Source: PSRI01 sp041484195
GTDB lineage: Bacteria > Bacteroidota > Bacteroidia > Chitinophagales > Chitinophagaceae
Direction: 5' to 3'
Assembly: GCA_041484195.1 (NCBI GenBank)
Contig: JBGPHC010000017.1
Coordinates: 23,657-87,656 of the forward strand
DNA length: 64,000 bases
How positions within the stretch are numbered: the first letter of the stretch is position 1; every line of letters begins with the position of its first letter. Shown here in pieces: positions 8,790 to 19,415 of this stretch. A program made the translations under genes and the position numbers. The notes below the pieces were generated by a model. That model saw only the letters and a program-made list of their open reading frames with translations, ran no database searches and was not told the origin of the DNA.

Positions 8790-11700
8790 ATGAAGAAAAA
8801 TATGCTAAATCCGCTACTACCCGGTAAAAAAATATGCCTGGTTATACTTTCAGTGCTAATATCTTCATTCATTTTTTCTCAGGGGAAAATTACAGTAAAA
8901 GGAAAAGTCACAGCGGACAACCTGCCTTTGGAGGGTGCAACGGTAAGTACTAAAGATGGCTCAAGAGCCACTACTACGGATGTACTCGGTCAATTTTCCT
9001 TATCAGTAAATAAGGGAGATAGTCTGTTCGTGAGTTTTGTTGGTTATGAACAATACTCGTTTGTGGCTAATGCTAAAGAAGTAAATATTTTGCTTAATGC
9101 GCGTGGAGGCACCAATTTGGAGGATGTGGTGGTAGTGGGTTATGGTGCTCAGAGCAAACGAAATCTTGCGTCTTCATCCGTAAAGGTGTCGGCGAAAGAT
9201 TTCAAAAATGCGATAGTTAATACGGTCGATCAGGCTCTGCAGGGTCGTGCTGCGGGTGTGCAAGTTGTTACCACGTCTGGTGAGCCTGGCGCCCAAGCGG
9301 TGGTTAGAATAAGGGGTAACAACTCACTCAGCGGGAATAATGAACCATTATACGTGGTCGATGGTTTTCCGATGCCCCCCTACAGCGAAGCATCAACAAA
9401 TTTTGATGGTTCCTATTCTCTGAATGGCTTATATGGTATCAACCCCAACGATATTGAAAATATTGAAGTGTTGAAGGATGCTGCTGCAACGGCAATATAT
9501 GGGTCAAGAGGCGCGAATGGGGTAGTTCTCATTACTACGAAGACCGGCAAACGTGGCGAGGGAAGGATTGAATTAGTGAATAAAATTTCTACGGGGGGCA
9601 TCTCAAAACCCATCAAAATGATGAGTGGAAAGGACTATGCTGAAATAGTCAATGAATTCTATACACTGGTGAATTTTCCTCCGCCATTTGGCAATATCGA
9701 TACAATTAGTACGAATTCAAACTGGTTTGATGCGGTAACGCGCAAAAGCTTCATGGAAGATATTTCAATGAATGTGTCGGGCGGCAGTGCCAAGTCTACT
9801 TATTATTTATCGGGCAATTACCTGAAAGAAAGAGGAGTTCTCCTCGCTTCCGATAATTCAAGAGGGAGTCTGCGTGCCAACCTGAATAATGAGGTTAATA
9901 AATGGTATACCATTAAAGCTGCAATTTCATTTGTCCGCCAAACTACGAACCGGGCTGTTACTTCTCAGCATGGATGGCCTTCTTCGGGAGGATTGTTGGA
10001 AGATATCCGGCAAGCCCCGACAATTCCATTGGATTATCTGGGTTATAACTCCGCAGGCATTCCGGGTTATGTTAATTATTGGTTTGGAAACCCAATTGTT
10101 GAATCGAAGTCCAGGACTGATATATTAAAAAATGACTTTTCTATAATCAATATTGAGAACTGGTTTAGTTTGACAAAGGATCTGAAACTGGTGGTCAACC
10201 TGGGCGCAAATCATAACCTCTCCAGGCGACAGGTGTTTTTGGATGCCAATACAGTCGAAGGAAATAATACAAACGGGGTGGGAAGCAACTCCACTTCCAA
10301 TACCTACAGCTACAATACAAATGCTTACCTCGTGTTGGACAAACAATTCAATAGTATTCACAGGCTGAATCTAACATTGGGAGGTGAATATAATAATCAG
10401 ATCGTTGAATTGCTCAATACAACTTCTACCGGGTTTGCCATTCCCTATTTCGGAATTAACAACATTGGCAGCGCGCAAACCCAGCAAATCGGGTCCTATA
10501 AAGAAACGCGCCGGCTTCAGTCTGCTTTTTTCAGGGCCAATTATGCATTCAAGGGAAAATATATTTTGAATATTTCTACCCGCATGGATGGCGCTTCCCC
10601 ATTTGCCGAGAACAAAAAGTATGGTTTATTTCCTGCTGTAGCGGCAGCGTGGAATATGGGCCAGGAAGACTTTATGAAAAATGTAAAATTTATTTCCAAT
10701 CCGAAAATAAGGGCATCGTATGGTATTACGGGAAGTCAGGCAATACCGCCTTATTCTTCTCTTGCACAATATAACAATGCTTTTTACCAGATTGGAGCCG
10801 GCAGCATAATTACAACGGTTATCTATCCTTCCACGCTGGGTAATGAAAATCTTTCGTGGGAGCGTACAAGTCAATATAATGTCGGACTGGATGTCAATGC
10901 CTGGAAAAACAGGATTACGATCATTCTGGATTATTATAATAAGCGCACGACTGATTTACTTCAACCGCGTGTTCTTCCTTCACAAACCGGGTACAGTACA
11001 ATTACAGATAATTATGGCACTATGCAAAACAAGGGTTTTGAGTTGGGTGTCCAGGCAAATATTATACAGAACAAAAATGTGCAGTTTGCAACCCGGTTCA
11101 ATATCACGAAAAATAGGAATATTTTGATTAACCTCGGCGATCAAAAAGGATCCGCTTATGTTAGTACGGGCGGGAATCTCCAGGATGGAGTAACGGGTAT
11201 TTTAACGCCTGGACAAGAAGTGGGCCAGTTTTATGGATACCGCGTGACAGGTTTGGCTCAGGCTAAAGATTTTCAAAACGGCCAACCACTTTATCCTTTT
11301 CCAGGACCTATATCCGCCCAATTCCCCGGTACTTTAAAATTCCAGGACCTGGATGGCAATGGTAAGATCGATGCGAATGACAGGCAGATTTTAGGTAATT
11401 CATCTCCTGACTTCACTTTTGGCTGGACTAATATTTTTAGCTGGAAAAGACTGGCTGTAAGCATGTTTATTACTGGCTCTGTAGGCAATGATGTTTTGGA
11501 TCTCTCCCGGTTTTACTTTAATAATGGGATCATTAATTATTATGGCGTGGTCTTTAATCAGTCGGCCGATTGGTTTAAAAACCGCTGGACCCCCGCCAAT
11601 CCTCATAATGATACCCGCTATCCGGGCATTCAATTTAATATGGCAGTTAATGATATCACTTCTTCAATGATAGAAAATGGAAGTTATATGCGATTGAAAA

Positions 11701-11912
11701 CGCTGACTCTTTCATATAATTTCCCCCAAGTGAAATTCGTTAAAAACCTGGCTTTGTTTGTTACCGGTACCAACCTGATAACGATTACAAAATACAAAGG
11801 ATTCGATCCGGAGGTAAGTTCCTTTAATCAATCGCTTTTGCAACAGGGAATTGATTATGGCGCTTATCCCACACAAAAATCCTGCACTTTTGGTTTATCC
11901 TGCAATTTCTAA
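8790..11912 (+). CDS. susC: SusC/RagA-family TonB-dependent outer-membrane transporter
   Basis: A 1040-residue TonB-linked outer-membrane protein. An N-terminal signal (ending near FSQ, residue 31) is followed by a carboxypeptidase-regulatory-like beta domain (about 32-110), the family segment LEDVVVVGYGAQSKR, the plug with EPLYVVDGFP and IEVLKDAAATAIYGSRGANG, and then a large beta-barrel ending in an aromatic residue (CNF). There is no STN domain, so it is not expected to signal to an anti-sigma factor. With the SusD partner 20 bases downstream it should import an oligosaccharide or glycoside; the neighbouring GH78 enzyme and rhamnose genes suggest a rhamnose-containing ligand. Confidence 0.95.
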   Translation: MKKNMLNPLLPGKKICLVILSVLISSFIFSQGKITVKGKVTADNLPLEGATVSTKDGSRATTTDVLGQFSLSVNKGDSLFVSFVGYEQYSFVANAKEVNILLNARGGTNLEDVVVVGYGAQSKRNLASSSVKVSAKDFKNAIVNTVDQALQGRAAGVQVVTTSGEPGAQAVVRIRGNNSLSGNNEPLYVVDGFPMPPYSEASTNFDGSYSLNGLYGINPNDIENIEVLKDAAATAIYGSRGANGVVLITTKTGKRGEGRIELVNKISTGGISKPIKMMSGKDYAEIVNEFYTLVNFPPPFGNIDTISTNSNWFDAVTRKSFMEDISMNVSGGSAKSTYYLSGNYLKERGVLLASDNSRGSLRANLNNEVNKWYTIKAAISFVRQTTNRAVTSQHGWPSSGGLLEDIRQAPTIPLDYLGYNSAGIPGYVNYWFGNPIVESKSRTDILKNDFSIINIENWFSLTKDLKLVVNLGANHNLSRRQVFLDANTVEGNNTNGVGSNSTSNTYSYNTNAYLVLDKQFNSIHRLNLTLGGEYNNQIVELLNTTSTGFAIPYFGINNIGSAQTQQIGSYKETRRLQSAFFRANYAFKGKYILNISTRMDGASPFAENKKYGLFPAVAAAWNMGQEDFMKNVKFISNPKIRASYGITGSQAIPPYSSLAQYNNAFYQIGAGSIITTVIYPSTLGNENLSWERTSQYNVGLDVNAWKNRITIILDYYNKRTTDLLQPRVLPSQTGYSTITDNYGTMQNKGFELGVQANIIQNKNVQFATRFNITKNRNILINLGDQKGSAYVSTGGNLQDGVTGILTPGQEVGQFYGYRVTGLAQAKDFQNGQPLYPFPGPISAQFPGTLKFQDLDGNGKIDANDRQILGNSSPDFTFGWTNIFSWKRLAVSMFITGSVGNDVLDLSRFYFNNGIINYYGVVFNQSADWFKNRWTPANPHNDTRYPGIQFNMAVNDITSSMIENGSYMRLKTLTLSYNFPQVKFVKNLALFVTGTNLITITKYKGFDPEVSSFNQSLLQQGIDYGAYPTQKSCTFGLSCNF

Positions 11913-11932
11913 ATTGGAACAAAACATTCTAT

Positions 11933-13522
11933 ATGAGAATAAAAATATTACTACCCATTTCATTTGTACTGGCCTTCGGAATGGGATCGTGCAAAAAAAA
12001 TCTTGAAGAAAAGCCTTTTTCTTCTCTTTCACCGGCGAGTGCATTTGCCAATGAAACCGCTTTGAAGGAAACGACTCTGGGGGTTTATCAAAGTTGGACA
12101 TCAACTCCCTTTTTTGATGTCTTCGATCGCTTTATTTTGGCAGAGTGCGGTCATCGCTATGCTACAGCAGGCATATACGACGACGCGTTCTTTTATCCTT
12201 ATTATAATTTTGCCGAATCGCCAACTGATGATGCAGCGGCCTCCGTATGGGGCAGGTACTATATTACAATTGCAAGAGCGAATTCCGTAATTGCCAACGC
12301 CGTCAAAGCTGTACCCGACACTACTATCGCCAGTATTTATATAGCAGAAGCAAGATTTAACCGTGCGTATGCTTACTTCAATCTTGTGAGGGATTTTGGT
12401 GGGGTACCCCTCGTCAATGTAGAAATTACATCACTGGCACAATCTGATGCAATCTATGCCCCTAATGCATCGGTACAGGAGACTTATGATTTTATTGTGG
12501 AGGACCTGCAATTTGCTGAGAGTCATCTGCCGGCTACCTGGTCGGGTGATGATTTGGGCCGAATATCAGCCGGCGCAGCCAAAGCCCTGTTGGGAAAAGT
12601 ATACCTCACGATGGCAGGCTTGCCCTTAAATAATGTGCCTTGTTTTCAGAAGGCCGTTGATAAATTAAATGAAGTTGTCGGTCCGGCCGGTGAAGCCATG
12701 TATAATTTTGGGTTGCTGCCTAATTTCTCCGATATTTTTTCCATCAGTAACAAACGAAATAAGGAAGTCGTTTTTTCTTTCAGTTACTTTTATAGCTCTG
12801 CAAGCCCGGATGGGAGCCTGTATCCTTTTTTCCTTTTCCCGGTAGGATTGGTGGACGGAGATGAACAGACAAGATTCGGGTATACTCCTGAATTCTATAA
12901 TCTATTTGAAAATAATGATACGCGGAGGGATTTTACCGTCGTAAACCGCTACATGTTTACAGGAAATGCGAATATCGGAGCCGTGGCCGGAGATAGCATT
13001 ATCTACGATGCAACAACCCATCATTACATAATACAAAGAACAGGAGAAATCTTCGGCAATAGCAATATATTTACGGGGATGGCCTATGGCAAACTTGCCA
13101 GGGTGGCTCGTCCTCCGGGCTCTATACCCTGGGGATACAGCACTGATCTTATTGAACTTCGATATGCTGATGTATTGCTTTGCCTCGCAGAAGCGCTCAA
13201 TGAAACCGGAAAAACTTCAGATGCCCTTATTCTTTTGAATAGAGTAAGAGCCCGTGCGCAAGCTTCCGCATACTCACTGGGAAGCCAAGACCAACTTCGG
13301 GATGAAATTAGAAATGAGCGCCGCCTCGAACTTACAGGTGAGTTTACAACAGTATATGATATACGAAGGTGGGGCACCCTGCAAAGCGAGATTGCGGCTA
13401 TGACACCTTTGCAAATAATCAATAACGCTTTAAATCCATATTCGCCAAAACTTGAGCTTTATCCCATCCCTCAAACACAACTGGACGCAAATCCTAACTT
13501 AATACAGAACCCCGGATGGTAG
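11933..13522 (+). CDS. susD: SusD/RagB-family surface glycan-binding lipoprotein
   Basis: A 529-residue lipoprotein with a lipobox ending at C20 (GMGSC followed by KK) and the SusD/RagB helical TPR-like scaffold: EARFNRAYAYFNLVRDFGGVPLV near residues 140-165 and a C-terminal region with RNERRLELTGE and the tail YPIPQTQLDANPNLIQNPGW-like ending. SusD proteins cap the SusC barrel and capture the ligand at the cell surface. The gene follows susC after 20 bases and is surely co-transcribed with it. The ligand cannot be told from sequence; context favours a rhamnosylated compound. Confidence 0.95.
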   Translation: MRIKILLPISFVLAFGMGSCKKNLEEKPFSSLSPASAFANETALKETTLGVYQSWTSTPFFDVFDRFILAECGHRYATAGIYDDAFFYPYYNFAESPTDDAAASVWGRYYITIARANSVIANAVKAVPDTTIASIYIAEARFNRAYAYFNLVRDFGGVPLVNVEITSLAQSDAIYAPNASVQETYDFIVEDLQFAESHLPATWSGDDLGRISAGAAKALLGKVYLTMAGLPLNNVPCFQKAVDKLNEVVGPAGEAMYNFGLLPNFSDIFSISNKRNKEVVFSFSYFYSSASPDGSLYPFFLFPVGLVDGDEQTRFGYTPEFYNLFENNDTRRDFTVVNRYMFTGNANIGAVAGDSIIYDATTHHYIIQRTGEIFGNSNIFTGMAYGKLARVARPPGSIPWGYSTDLIELRYADVLLCLAEALNETGKTSDALILLNRVRARAQASAYSLGSQDQLRDEIRNERRLELTGEFTTVYDIRRWGTLQSEIAAMTPLQIINNALNPYSPKLELYPIPQTQLDANPNLIQNPGW

Positions 13523-13553
13523 TATTGTAATGTGATAAATAGATGGAAAACTC

Positions 13554-15047
13554 ATGAAAGAAATTGGTTTGAACGATATTAAGCGCCGGAAATTTATCAG
13601 TGGCTCTGCTTTAATAATGGGTGGGATTCTTTCGCCGGTACCCTTGCTGTTTGGTGCATCGGCATTAGATGGGAAAGATTCCGAAGACCAGGGCAGCTTG
13701 AATAATGATCACCAGCCAACTGAGTTGGATATTCATGCCATACCAAACTTTTGCAGTCATGAACATTGGGGTAGTATAGATGCTATTGGAGCAGCGCCAG
13801 AGCAGGATGGTTTTCGATGTGACACTACTGCCGGTGCACGTCCCGGTCGTGCTACCTCCATTTGGGATCTTGTTTTAGACCCCTATGTAAGCGGATGGAT
13901 GTCTGATATCGGTCTTGATCCGAATGCTTTAGCTATTGCCGCGGGCCATCCGTCGCAACTGGATTGGTGGGAAGCTTCCCCACAAGCTGCCCTGAAAGGA
14001 TTCAAATCAACCTTCAGATCTTCCATGATGACAGGGGGCTTTCAATGCACTCGGCGGGGCATATTAAAATTATACGGTAATGATATTGGGAGATTCGAAT
14101 TGCAGGATTGGAGGGAGGCAGATATGGCTATCCGGAAACGGTATTCGCATATTTTCTCCTGGTACCAGGAAGCCATGAGGACAGCCCATTTTTCGGAATT
14201 GATCCGACCGGTGCATCCTGAATACTATGTTCAGGAAGAATCGCAGGAGTCCAGCCGGCAGGAGCATTCATTTACACATACCATTCTTCGTATTGATCCA
14301 TTTTTGGACCTGTGGCGAAAAAAGAGCCCGCGGCGCGATGCGCTTTCAAAAATTGCTCAAATAGAACCCGGGGATGCACAAAGCTGGCGCGAATTCATCA
14401 AAAGGATATTTGACCTCGCTGCAAAAAACCATACGGCAGGCATAAAACAATTGCAGGCGTACAGGCGATCGCTGGATTATCAGTATAGAACCGACGCAGA
14501 AGTCACTTTTCGGGGCGAATTGAATGAAAGCGACATTACCTGCTTCCAGGATTGGGTGATGCACGAATGTTGTAAGCAGGCCCATGAACGTAACTGGGTT
14601 CACCAGGTTCACGTGGGTACGAATAATATAGCTCATTCAAGCCCCTTGCCATTGGAGGCTTTAGCGAACCGGTATCCTCAAATGAATATTGTTATGATAC
14701 ATTGCTGGCCTTTTTTAAAGGAGGCTGGATGGTTGGCAAAGGCGGTGCGTAATATGCATATTGATACTTGTTGGTTACCAGTTTTGAACCCGGCATTTTT
14801 ACGCGAAGCTTTGACCATGTGGCTTAATTATGTACCGGTACACAAAATTATGTTGGCTCATGATAGCACGCATGTGGAAATGGCTACAGGGTCTTCCCTT
14901 TTCACCCGTGAAATTCTAACCGACACGCTGCTATATCAGCAAAAGACCTTACGACTGCCTGTCGCTGAACTTCGCAGGTATGCTGCCGATATGTTGCACA
15001 ACAACGCGGTGCGCCTTTATAAAATCGGCACTGAATTCAACGCTTGA
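13554..15047 (+). CDS. Exported amidohydrolase-family protein (Tat signal)
   Basis: A 497-residue protein beginning with a twin-arginine signal (KRRKFISGSALIMGG), so it is probably exported folded and metal-loaded. The metal site of the amidohydrolase superfamily is visible: HEH in FCSHEHWG near residue 64, a histidine in HQVHVG, another in MIHCWPF and an acidic residue in AHDSTH. The overall pattern resembles the amidohydrolase-2/uronate-isomerase-like branch. It follows susD by 31 bases and precedes the CehA-like gene by 27, so it belongs to the import operon. The substrate is unknown; an ester, amide or lactone on a rhamnose-bearing compound would fit the context. Confidence 0.75.
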   Translation: MKEIGLNDIKRRKFISGSALIMGGILSPVPLLFGASALDGKDSEDQGSLNNDHQPTELDIHAIPNFCSHEHWGSIDAIGAAPEQDGFRCDTTAGARPGRATSIWDLVLDPYVSGWMSDIGLDPNALAIAAGHPSQLDWWEASPQAALKGFKSTFRSSMMTGGFQCTRRGILKLYGNDIGRFELQDWREADMAIRKRYSHIFSWYQEAMRTAHFSELIRPVHPEYYVQEESQESSRQEHSFTHTILRIDPFLDLWRKKSPRRDALSKIAQIEPGDAQSWREFIKRIFDLAAKNHTAGIKQLQAYRRSLDYQYRTDAEVTFRGELNESDITCFQDWVMHECCKQAHERNWVHQVHVGTNNIAHSSPLPLEALANRYPQMNIVMIHCWPFLKEAGWLAKAVRNMHIDTCWLPVLNPAFLREALTMWLNYVPVHKIMLAHDSTHVEMATGSSLFTREILTDTLLYQQKTLRLPVAELRRYAADMLHNNAVRLYKIGTEFNA

Positions 15048-15074
15048 GGGGAAATAAATCGTAACTTCAAAAAA

Positions 15075-17396
15075 ATGCGTAAATCTCATATTATTTTGGT
15101 TTCTAAATTCCATAAAAAAATTACTTTCTGTTTAGTGATCCTGTTACTTATACTTCAGCGGGCTGAAATACGAGCGCAGTCCCTGCCAGCATTACAACCT
15201 TTCATATTTCAGACAAAGCAGCTTTTAGAATCTCTTGATTTTCTCGGTACACCAATTGCGGTTAACGATAAATCAAAATTGCAGGATGCCATTAATAAGA
15301 ACGACACATTAAATACCATTACCGACATCGAGGATATTCTGGATAAGTATTGTCTTTTCAATGTTGAAATCAATCCGGAAAGCCGCGTTTATGCAGTTCA
15401 GGGAGCCGCAAAACCGGAGCTCTGGCAAAATGGATGGCAAACATTCCTGATCAAGATTGAAAACCAGGCAGGGATTACTGCAAAACTCCAGGTACTAAGC
15501 CCGCAGGCAAAGGAAACCTTCGGTGTTTTTGGAGACGTTCGGGTTAATAATTTTACTCAGGGTGTACCGGCTAAAGTTACCGCCAAGGATGTTACGGATC
15601 GCTGGATGGATATGAATCTTTATACCAAACAACCTATGAAGCAGGAGCTCAGTTCTATGGAAGTAGAATATTTTATTATTCAGCTATATAGCCGGGATGC
15701 TGGTAAACGAAAAGCCCGTTTTAATTTTAGTGCCGGAGAGGCAACAGAAGATCTTGGCTTCAGAAATGCAGTCGATATTCTTTTTAATTGCCGGCAATCT
15801 GCCAAATTGATTTTCCATGTGCTGGATGAAAATGGAAAACCAACGACTGCTTCTTTTATTATTAGAGATAAACAAGGTCATATATACCCTTCACAAGCCA
15901 AACGGCTGGCGCCGGATTTCTATTTTCAGCAACAGGTATACAGGAAAGATGGTGAACAAATGGCATTGCCGGAAGGGAAGTACACGTTTGAATACACACG
16001 AGGGCCCGAATATTTAGTCAAAACAAAAACAATTAATGTAACCGGAGGACCGCCTCCATCTTTGAATTTCGCTTTGGAAAGATGGATTGACCCTTCAAAA
16101 CTGGGTTGGTATTCGGGCGATCACCATATTCATGCTGCCGGTTGCCGTCATTACGAAACACCTTCGGAAGGCGTCAATCCTGCTGATATGATACGTCATC
16201 TTTTTGGCGAAGCGGTTAATGTCGGCTGTATTCTCACCTGGGGGCCGGGTTATGATTACCAGAAACAATTTTTTGAAGGGAAAGATAATTCATTGTCTAC
16301 GGCCACTAACCTGATGCATTATGATCTGGAAATTTCAGGATTCCCTTCAAGCCATGCAGGGCATTTGGTTTTGCTTCGACTAAAAGACCAGTACTACCCC
16401 GGCGCCAAGACCATTGAAGAATGGCCTACATGGACCATTCCGGTTCTAAAATGGGCAAAGGCCCAGGGCGCTATTACAGGGTATGCACATTCGGGCCTTG
16501 GTCTGGAAGTAAAAACGGATAAACTCCCCAATTACGAAATGCCGCAATTTGACGGCATTGGCGCAAACGAATACATAGTTGCTGTAACGCAGGATTTGGT
16601 TGATTTTATTTCGACAATGGATACTGCCCCGAACTGGGAACTGAATATATGGTATCATACCCTGAATTGCGGCTATCGCACCAGGATTAGCGGGGAAACG
16701 GATTTTCCCTGTCTGAATGGTGATAATGTAGCGCATGGTCGCAGTTATGTCAAATTGAATGGATTACTGAATTTTAATGATTGGGTAGAGGGCGTTAAGC
16801 AAGGTCGCGCCTATGTATCCGATGGCAAGAGCCACCTTTTTAACTTTAGTGTTAATGGAAAAGAGGTAGGTACCGGGGGAAGCGAGATCAGGTTAAACGG
16901 GGGTACTATTGTTCACGTATCTGCCAAAGTAGCTGCACGCTTAAATGTGGAACCCGATACCACGGAAAAAAAATTGCAGTATGATCGGCAGAACATGTGG
17001 GAGCAGAGCCCTTTCTGGGATTTGGAAAGAGCAAGGATTGGTGATACACGGGAAGTACTGGTAGAATTAATCGAGAATGGTGAAGTGATTGCAACAAAAG
17101 CGATTATTGCCGACGGCACGATACAGGACCTGAATTTTGATGTTGCCATTAAAAAAAGCAGTTGGTTGGCTATGAGGATTATGCCGTCATCGCATACGAA
17201 CCCGATATTTGTTATCGTGGACAACAAGCCGATCCGCGCGTCGCGCCTTAGTGCGGAATGGTGTTTGAAAGCGGTGGACCAGTGCTGGAGTCAGAAGGCT
17301 AAACAGATTTCCGATTCCGAGCGTTCCGAGGCAGCAATGACATATGAAGCTGCAAGAGAGGCCTACAGGAAAATAATAGCCGAATCCAATGAATAA
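15075..17396 (+). CDS. CehA/McbA-family PHP-type metallohydrolase, secreted
   Basis: A 773-residue protein with a signal peptide (hydrophobic stretch near residues 15-32). The catalytic half carries the PHP-type metal motif WYSGDHHIHAAGCRHYE, a long insertion, and further conserved histidines (ITGYAHSGLG). Relatives include CehA/McbA carbamate-pesticide hydrolases, but most family members in Bacteroidetes have no known substrate. The N-terminal ~340 residues look like beta-sandwich domains. It is the last gene of the susCD-amidohydrolase-CehA operon and converges with the deacetylase gene. I infer hydrolysis of a substituent on the imported glycan or glycoside; carbamate activity should not be assumed. 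Confidence 0.75.
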   Translation: MRKSHIILVSKFHKKITFCLVILLLILQRAEIRAQSLPALQPFIFQTKQLLESLDFLGTPIAVNDKSKLQDAINKNDTLNTITDIEDILDKYCLFNVEINPESRVYAVQGAAKPELWQNGWQTFLIKIENQAGITAKLQVLSPQAKETFGVFGDVRVNNFTQGVPAKVTAKDVTDRWMDMNLYTKQPMKQELSSMEVEYFIIQLYSRDAGKRKARFNFSAGEATEDLGFRNAVDILFNCRQSAKLIFHVLDENGKPTTASFIIRDKQGHIYPSQAKRLAPDFYFQQQVYRKDGEQMALPEGKYTFEYTRGPEYLVKTKTINVTGGPPPSLNFALERWIDPSKLGWYSGDHHIHAAGCRHYETPSEGVNPADMIRHLFGEAVNVGCILTWGPGYDYQKQFFEGKDNSLSTATNLMHYDLEISGFPSSHAGHLVLLRLKDQYYPGAKTIEEWPTWTIPVLKWAKAQGAITGYAHSGLGLEVKTDKLPNYEMPQFDGIGANEYIVAVTQDLVDFISTMDTAPNWELNIWYHTLNCGYRTRISGETDFPCLNGDNVAHGRSYVKLNGLLNFNDWVEGVKQGRAYVSDGKSHLFNFSVNGKEVGTGGSEIRLNGGTIVHVSAKVAARLNVEPDTTEKKLQYDRQNMWEQSPFWDLERARIGDTREVLVELIENGEVIATKAIIADGTIQDLNFDVAIKKSSWLAMRIMPSSHTNPIFVIVDNKPIRASRLSAEWCLKAVDQCWSQKAKQISDSERSEAAMTYEAAREAYRKIIAESNE

Positions 17397-17478
17397 TTAC
17401 GATTGCTTTCAATTCCAACGAAGCAAAGTATAAAAGGGGTATGAAAGCGCAACATGCGAAGGCGATTCAATCTTCCTC

Positions 17479-18387
17479 CTATTCATTATTTTTTTTGCGC
17501 CTTTGAATCACACTCCAGGGGTCATTAGGATGGATATCAGGGTCAACATATCGACGAAGACCGCGTAAGGCAATTACATGAAATCCTCTTTTATGCAGGT
17601 ATTCCATATAGGAACGGAATAGTTTAGGCTTGGTATTCACCCAGGGATGTTCGCGGTCCGGCACGCCGTGAAACTGTATGACGGCGATCTTTCCATCTCG
17701 CGCTTTTGCAACGGATTTTTTGAAGTCTTCAAGCGTCCAGGCCGGCAGGGCAATTCCTGCTGAAGGAATCAATAGAGGGTCATCAGCGCCTGGTTCATAT
17801 CCAAACCCTCTTCCATCATCCCCTCCGCCATATTCAGGAATATTTCCCCGCCTGGCCCAAATAATACCTTCATCTTTTAGTATAGGTAAGGCATCGGCAA
17901 GAACAATATTGCCCGGGTATGCAAATGAAACCGGTTTTGGTATTCCGTATTGCTTACAGGCATCATTTATGACTTCGATTTGTTCTTTTAACTGATTTAC
18001 AATCTCCGGGGTGATACTTAAATGGTCCTTAGTGTGGTTGCCAATCTCAAATCCTTCTTTATTTAATATTGCGATCTGGTCCCATGTCAGATAGTCTGTT
18101 TTGTTTGTATTGAAATTGAATCCTTCAGTAATAAAAAATGTGGCCGAAAAACCATACTTTTTCAAAAGAGGTCTTACAAATGTATAATGTGATGCTACCG
18201 CATCATCAAAAGTCAGCACAACAAGCCTGTCCGGTATCTTTTCAAGAGAGTCAATACCTTGAATTTTATCCGGAGTACGGGAATATTGCCAACTCATTGC
18301 ACGCTTGTTCGGGATATAGTTATTAGTAGTAAAAGATGTTATTAAAAATAAGACGAGTAGTGAAATTGGGAAGAATGACTTTTTCAT
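17479..18387 (-). CDS. Polysaccharide deacetylase (NodB-type, CE4-like)
   Basis: A 302-residue exported protein with an N-terminal hydrophobic signal. The NodB motifs are complete: TFDD with D61/D62 as catalytic base and metal ligand, and GNHTKDH with H119 and H123 as metal ligands, plus FAYPGN (motif 3). Such enzymes remove acetyl groups from polymeric or oligomeric amino sugars or from acetylated glycans. It is transcribed toward the CehA-like gene, and the esterase gene lies just upstream in the same direction, so both may remove acyl groups before the rhamnosidase acts. Confidence 0.85.
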   Translation of the reverse strand: MKKSFFPISLLVLFLITSFTTNNYIPNKRAMSWQYSRTPDKIQGIDSLEKIPDRLVVLTFDDAVASHYTFVRPLLKKYGFSATFFITEGFNFNTNKTDYLTWDQIAILNKEGFEIGNHTKDHLSITPEIVNQLKEQIEVINDACKQYGIPKPVSFAYPGNIVLADALPILKDEGIIWARRGNIPEYGGGDDGRGFGYEPGADDPLLIPSAGIALPAWTLEDFKKSVAKARDGKIAVIQFHGVPDREHPWVNTKPKLFRSYMEYLHKRGFHVIALRGLRRYVDPDIHPNDPWSVIQRRKKNNE

Positions 18388-18479
18388 GCGTGAATATTTC
18401 TAAATTAGCGGGAATGAGATTTTTCATTTACGTAAATCGTTTTTCATATCCATTCTGCAACCACAACCATTCAGGGATT

Positions 18480-19415
18480 TCAATCTTTTTTAGCAATATA
18501 ATCTATCCATCTGACACAAAGGTTCATCCATTGATCCTTGGGTATGTTTAAAGCGAATCCGCCGTGTCCGCCGTATGGATATATATGTAGTTCGGCCGGC
18601 ACATGGTGATCAAGCAAAGCCTTATAAAAAAGGAGGCAGTTGGCTACTTTCACTACTTTATCATCTGCGGAATGCAATATGAGTGCCGGCGAGGTCTGTT
18701 CTGTTACCTGCCACTCGTTTGAATAGAGCCTGATCAATTCTTCGGAAGGGTTATTACCTAAAAATTTCATTCGCGATTTGGCATTTCCCAGGCTGTCACT
18801 CATACTGATGACCGGGTAGACAAGTATCATAAAATTCGGGCGCACAGAGATGTTTTCCTTGTTGGGGATAAGCAGCGAATTAAAATGGGTACCTGTAGTG
18901 GCGACAAGATGACCACCACCGGCAGAGAAGCCCATCATGCCTATTTGGGCAGTATCAATATTCCATGATTTCCCATGCTCACGAAGTTTCTTGATGGCTT
19001 GTTGTGCATCTTTCAAAGGAGTCAGGTCTTCATGACCATAGATATCGGCTTTCGGCAAGCGGTATTTCAAGATAAAAGCAGCTATTCCTTCTTTTACAAA
19101 ATATTCAGCGATGGGATAGCCTTCTGTTCTTATCACGAGCGAACTATATCCCCCGCCCGGACATATAATTACGGCAGCACCTGTTGCCTTTTTCTTATCA
19201 GGAAGATACATCGTAAGGGTAGGGGAATAGTCACCGGATATATTCCCGCTTGCATCTATTTTTTCTTTGTTTTTGTCTCCAGGATACAAGGATGAATCAT
19301 ATAATTGTATTTCCAGTTGACCAGCACAGGCATCACAAATGCAAAGCATGCCTATTGAAAGGAACGCCCTTGTTAAAAGCAGCAGGAATTTCTTATTCGT
19401 TGGCGGGGATGACAT
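18480..19415 (-). CDS. Secreted alpha/beta-hydrolase (acetyl-esterase-like)
   Basis: A 311-residue exported alpha/beta hydrolase of the BD-FAE/acetyl-xylan-esterase-like group. The oxyanion segment is ICPGGGYSS (85-92), the nucleophile elbow is GFSAGGG with S164, the acid is in SADDKVV and the histidine in YGGHGGFAL. These enzymes remove acetyl (or feruloyl) esters from plant glycans. The gene is 92 bases upstream of the deacetylase in the same direction. Partner genes and secretion fit deacylation of rhamnose-rich polymers. Confidence 0.85.
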   Translation of the reverse strand: MSSPPTNKKFLLLLTRAFLSIGMLCICDACAGQLEIQLYDSSLYPGDKNKEKIDASGNISGDYSPTLTMYLPDKKKATGAAVIICPGGGYSSLVIRTEGYPIAEYFVKEGIAAFILKYRLPKADIYGHEDLTPLKDAQQAIKKLREHGKSWNIDTAQIGMMGFSAGGGHLVATTGTHFNSLLIPNKENISVRPNFMILVYPVISMSDSLGNAKSRMKFLGNNPSEELIRLYSNEWQVTEQTSPALILHSADDKVVKVANCLLFYKALLDHHVPAELHIYPYGGHGGFALNIPKDQWMNLCVRWIDYIAKKD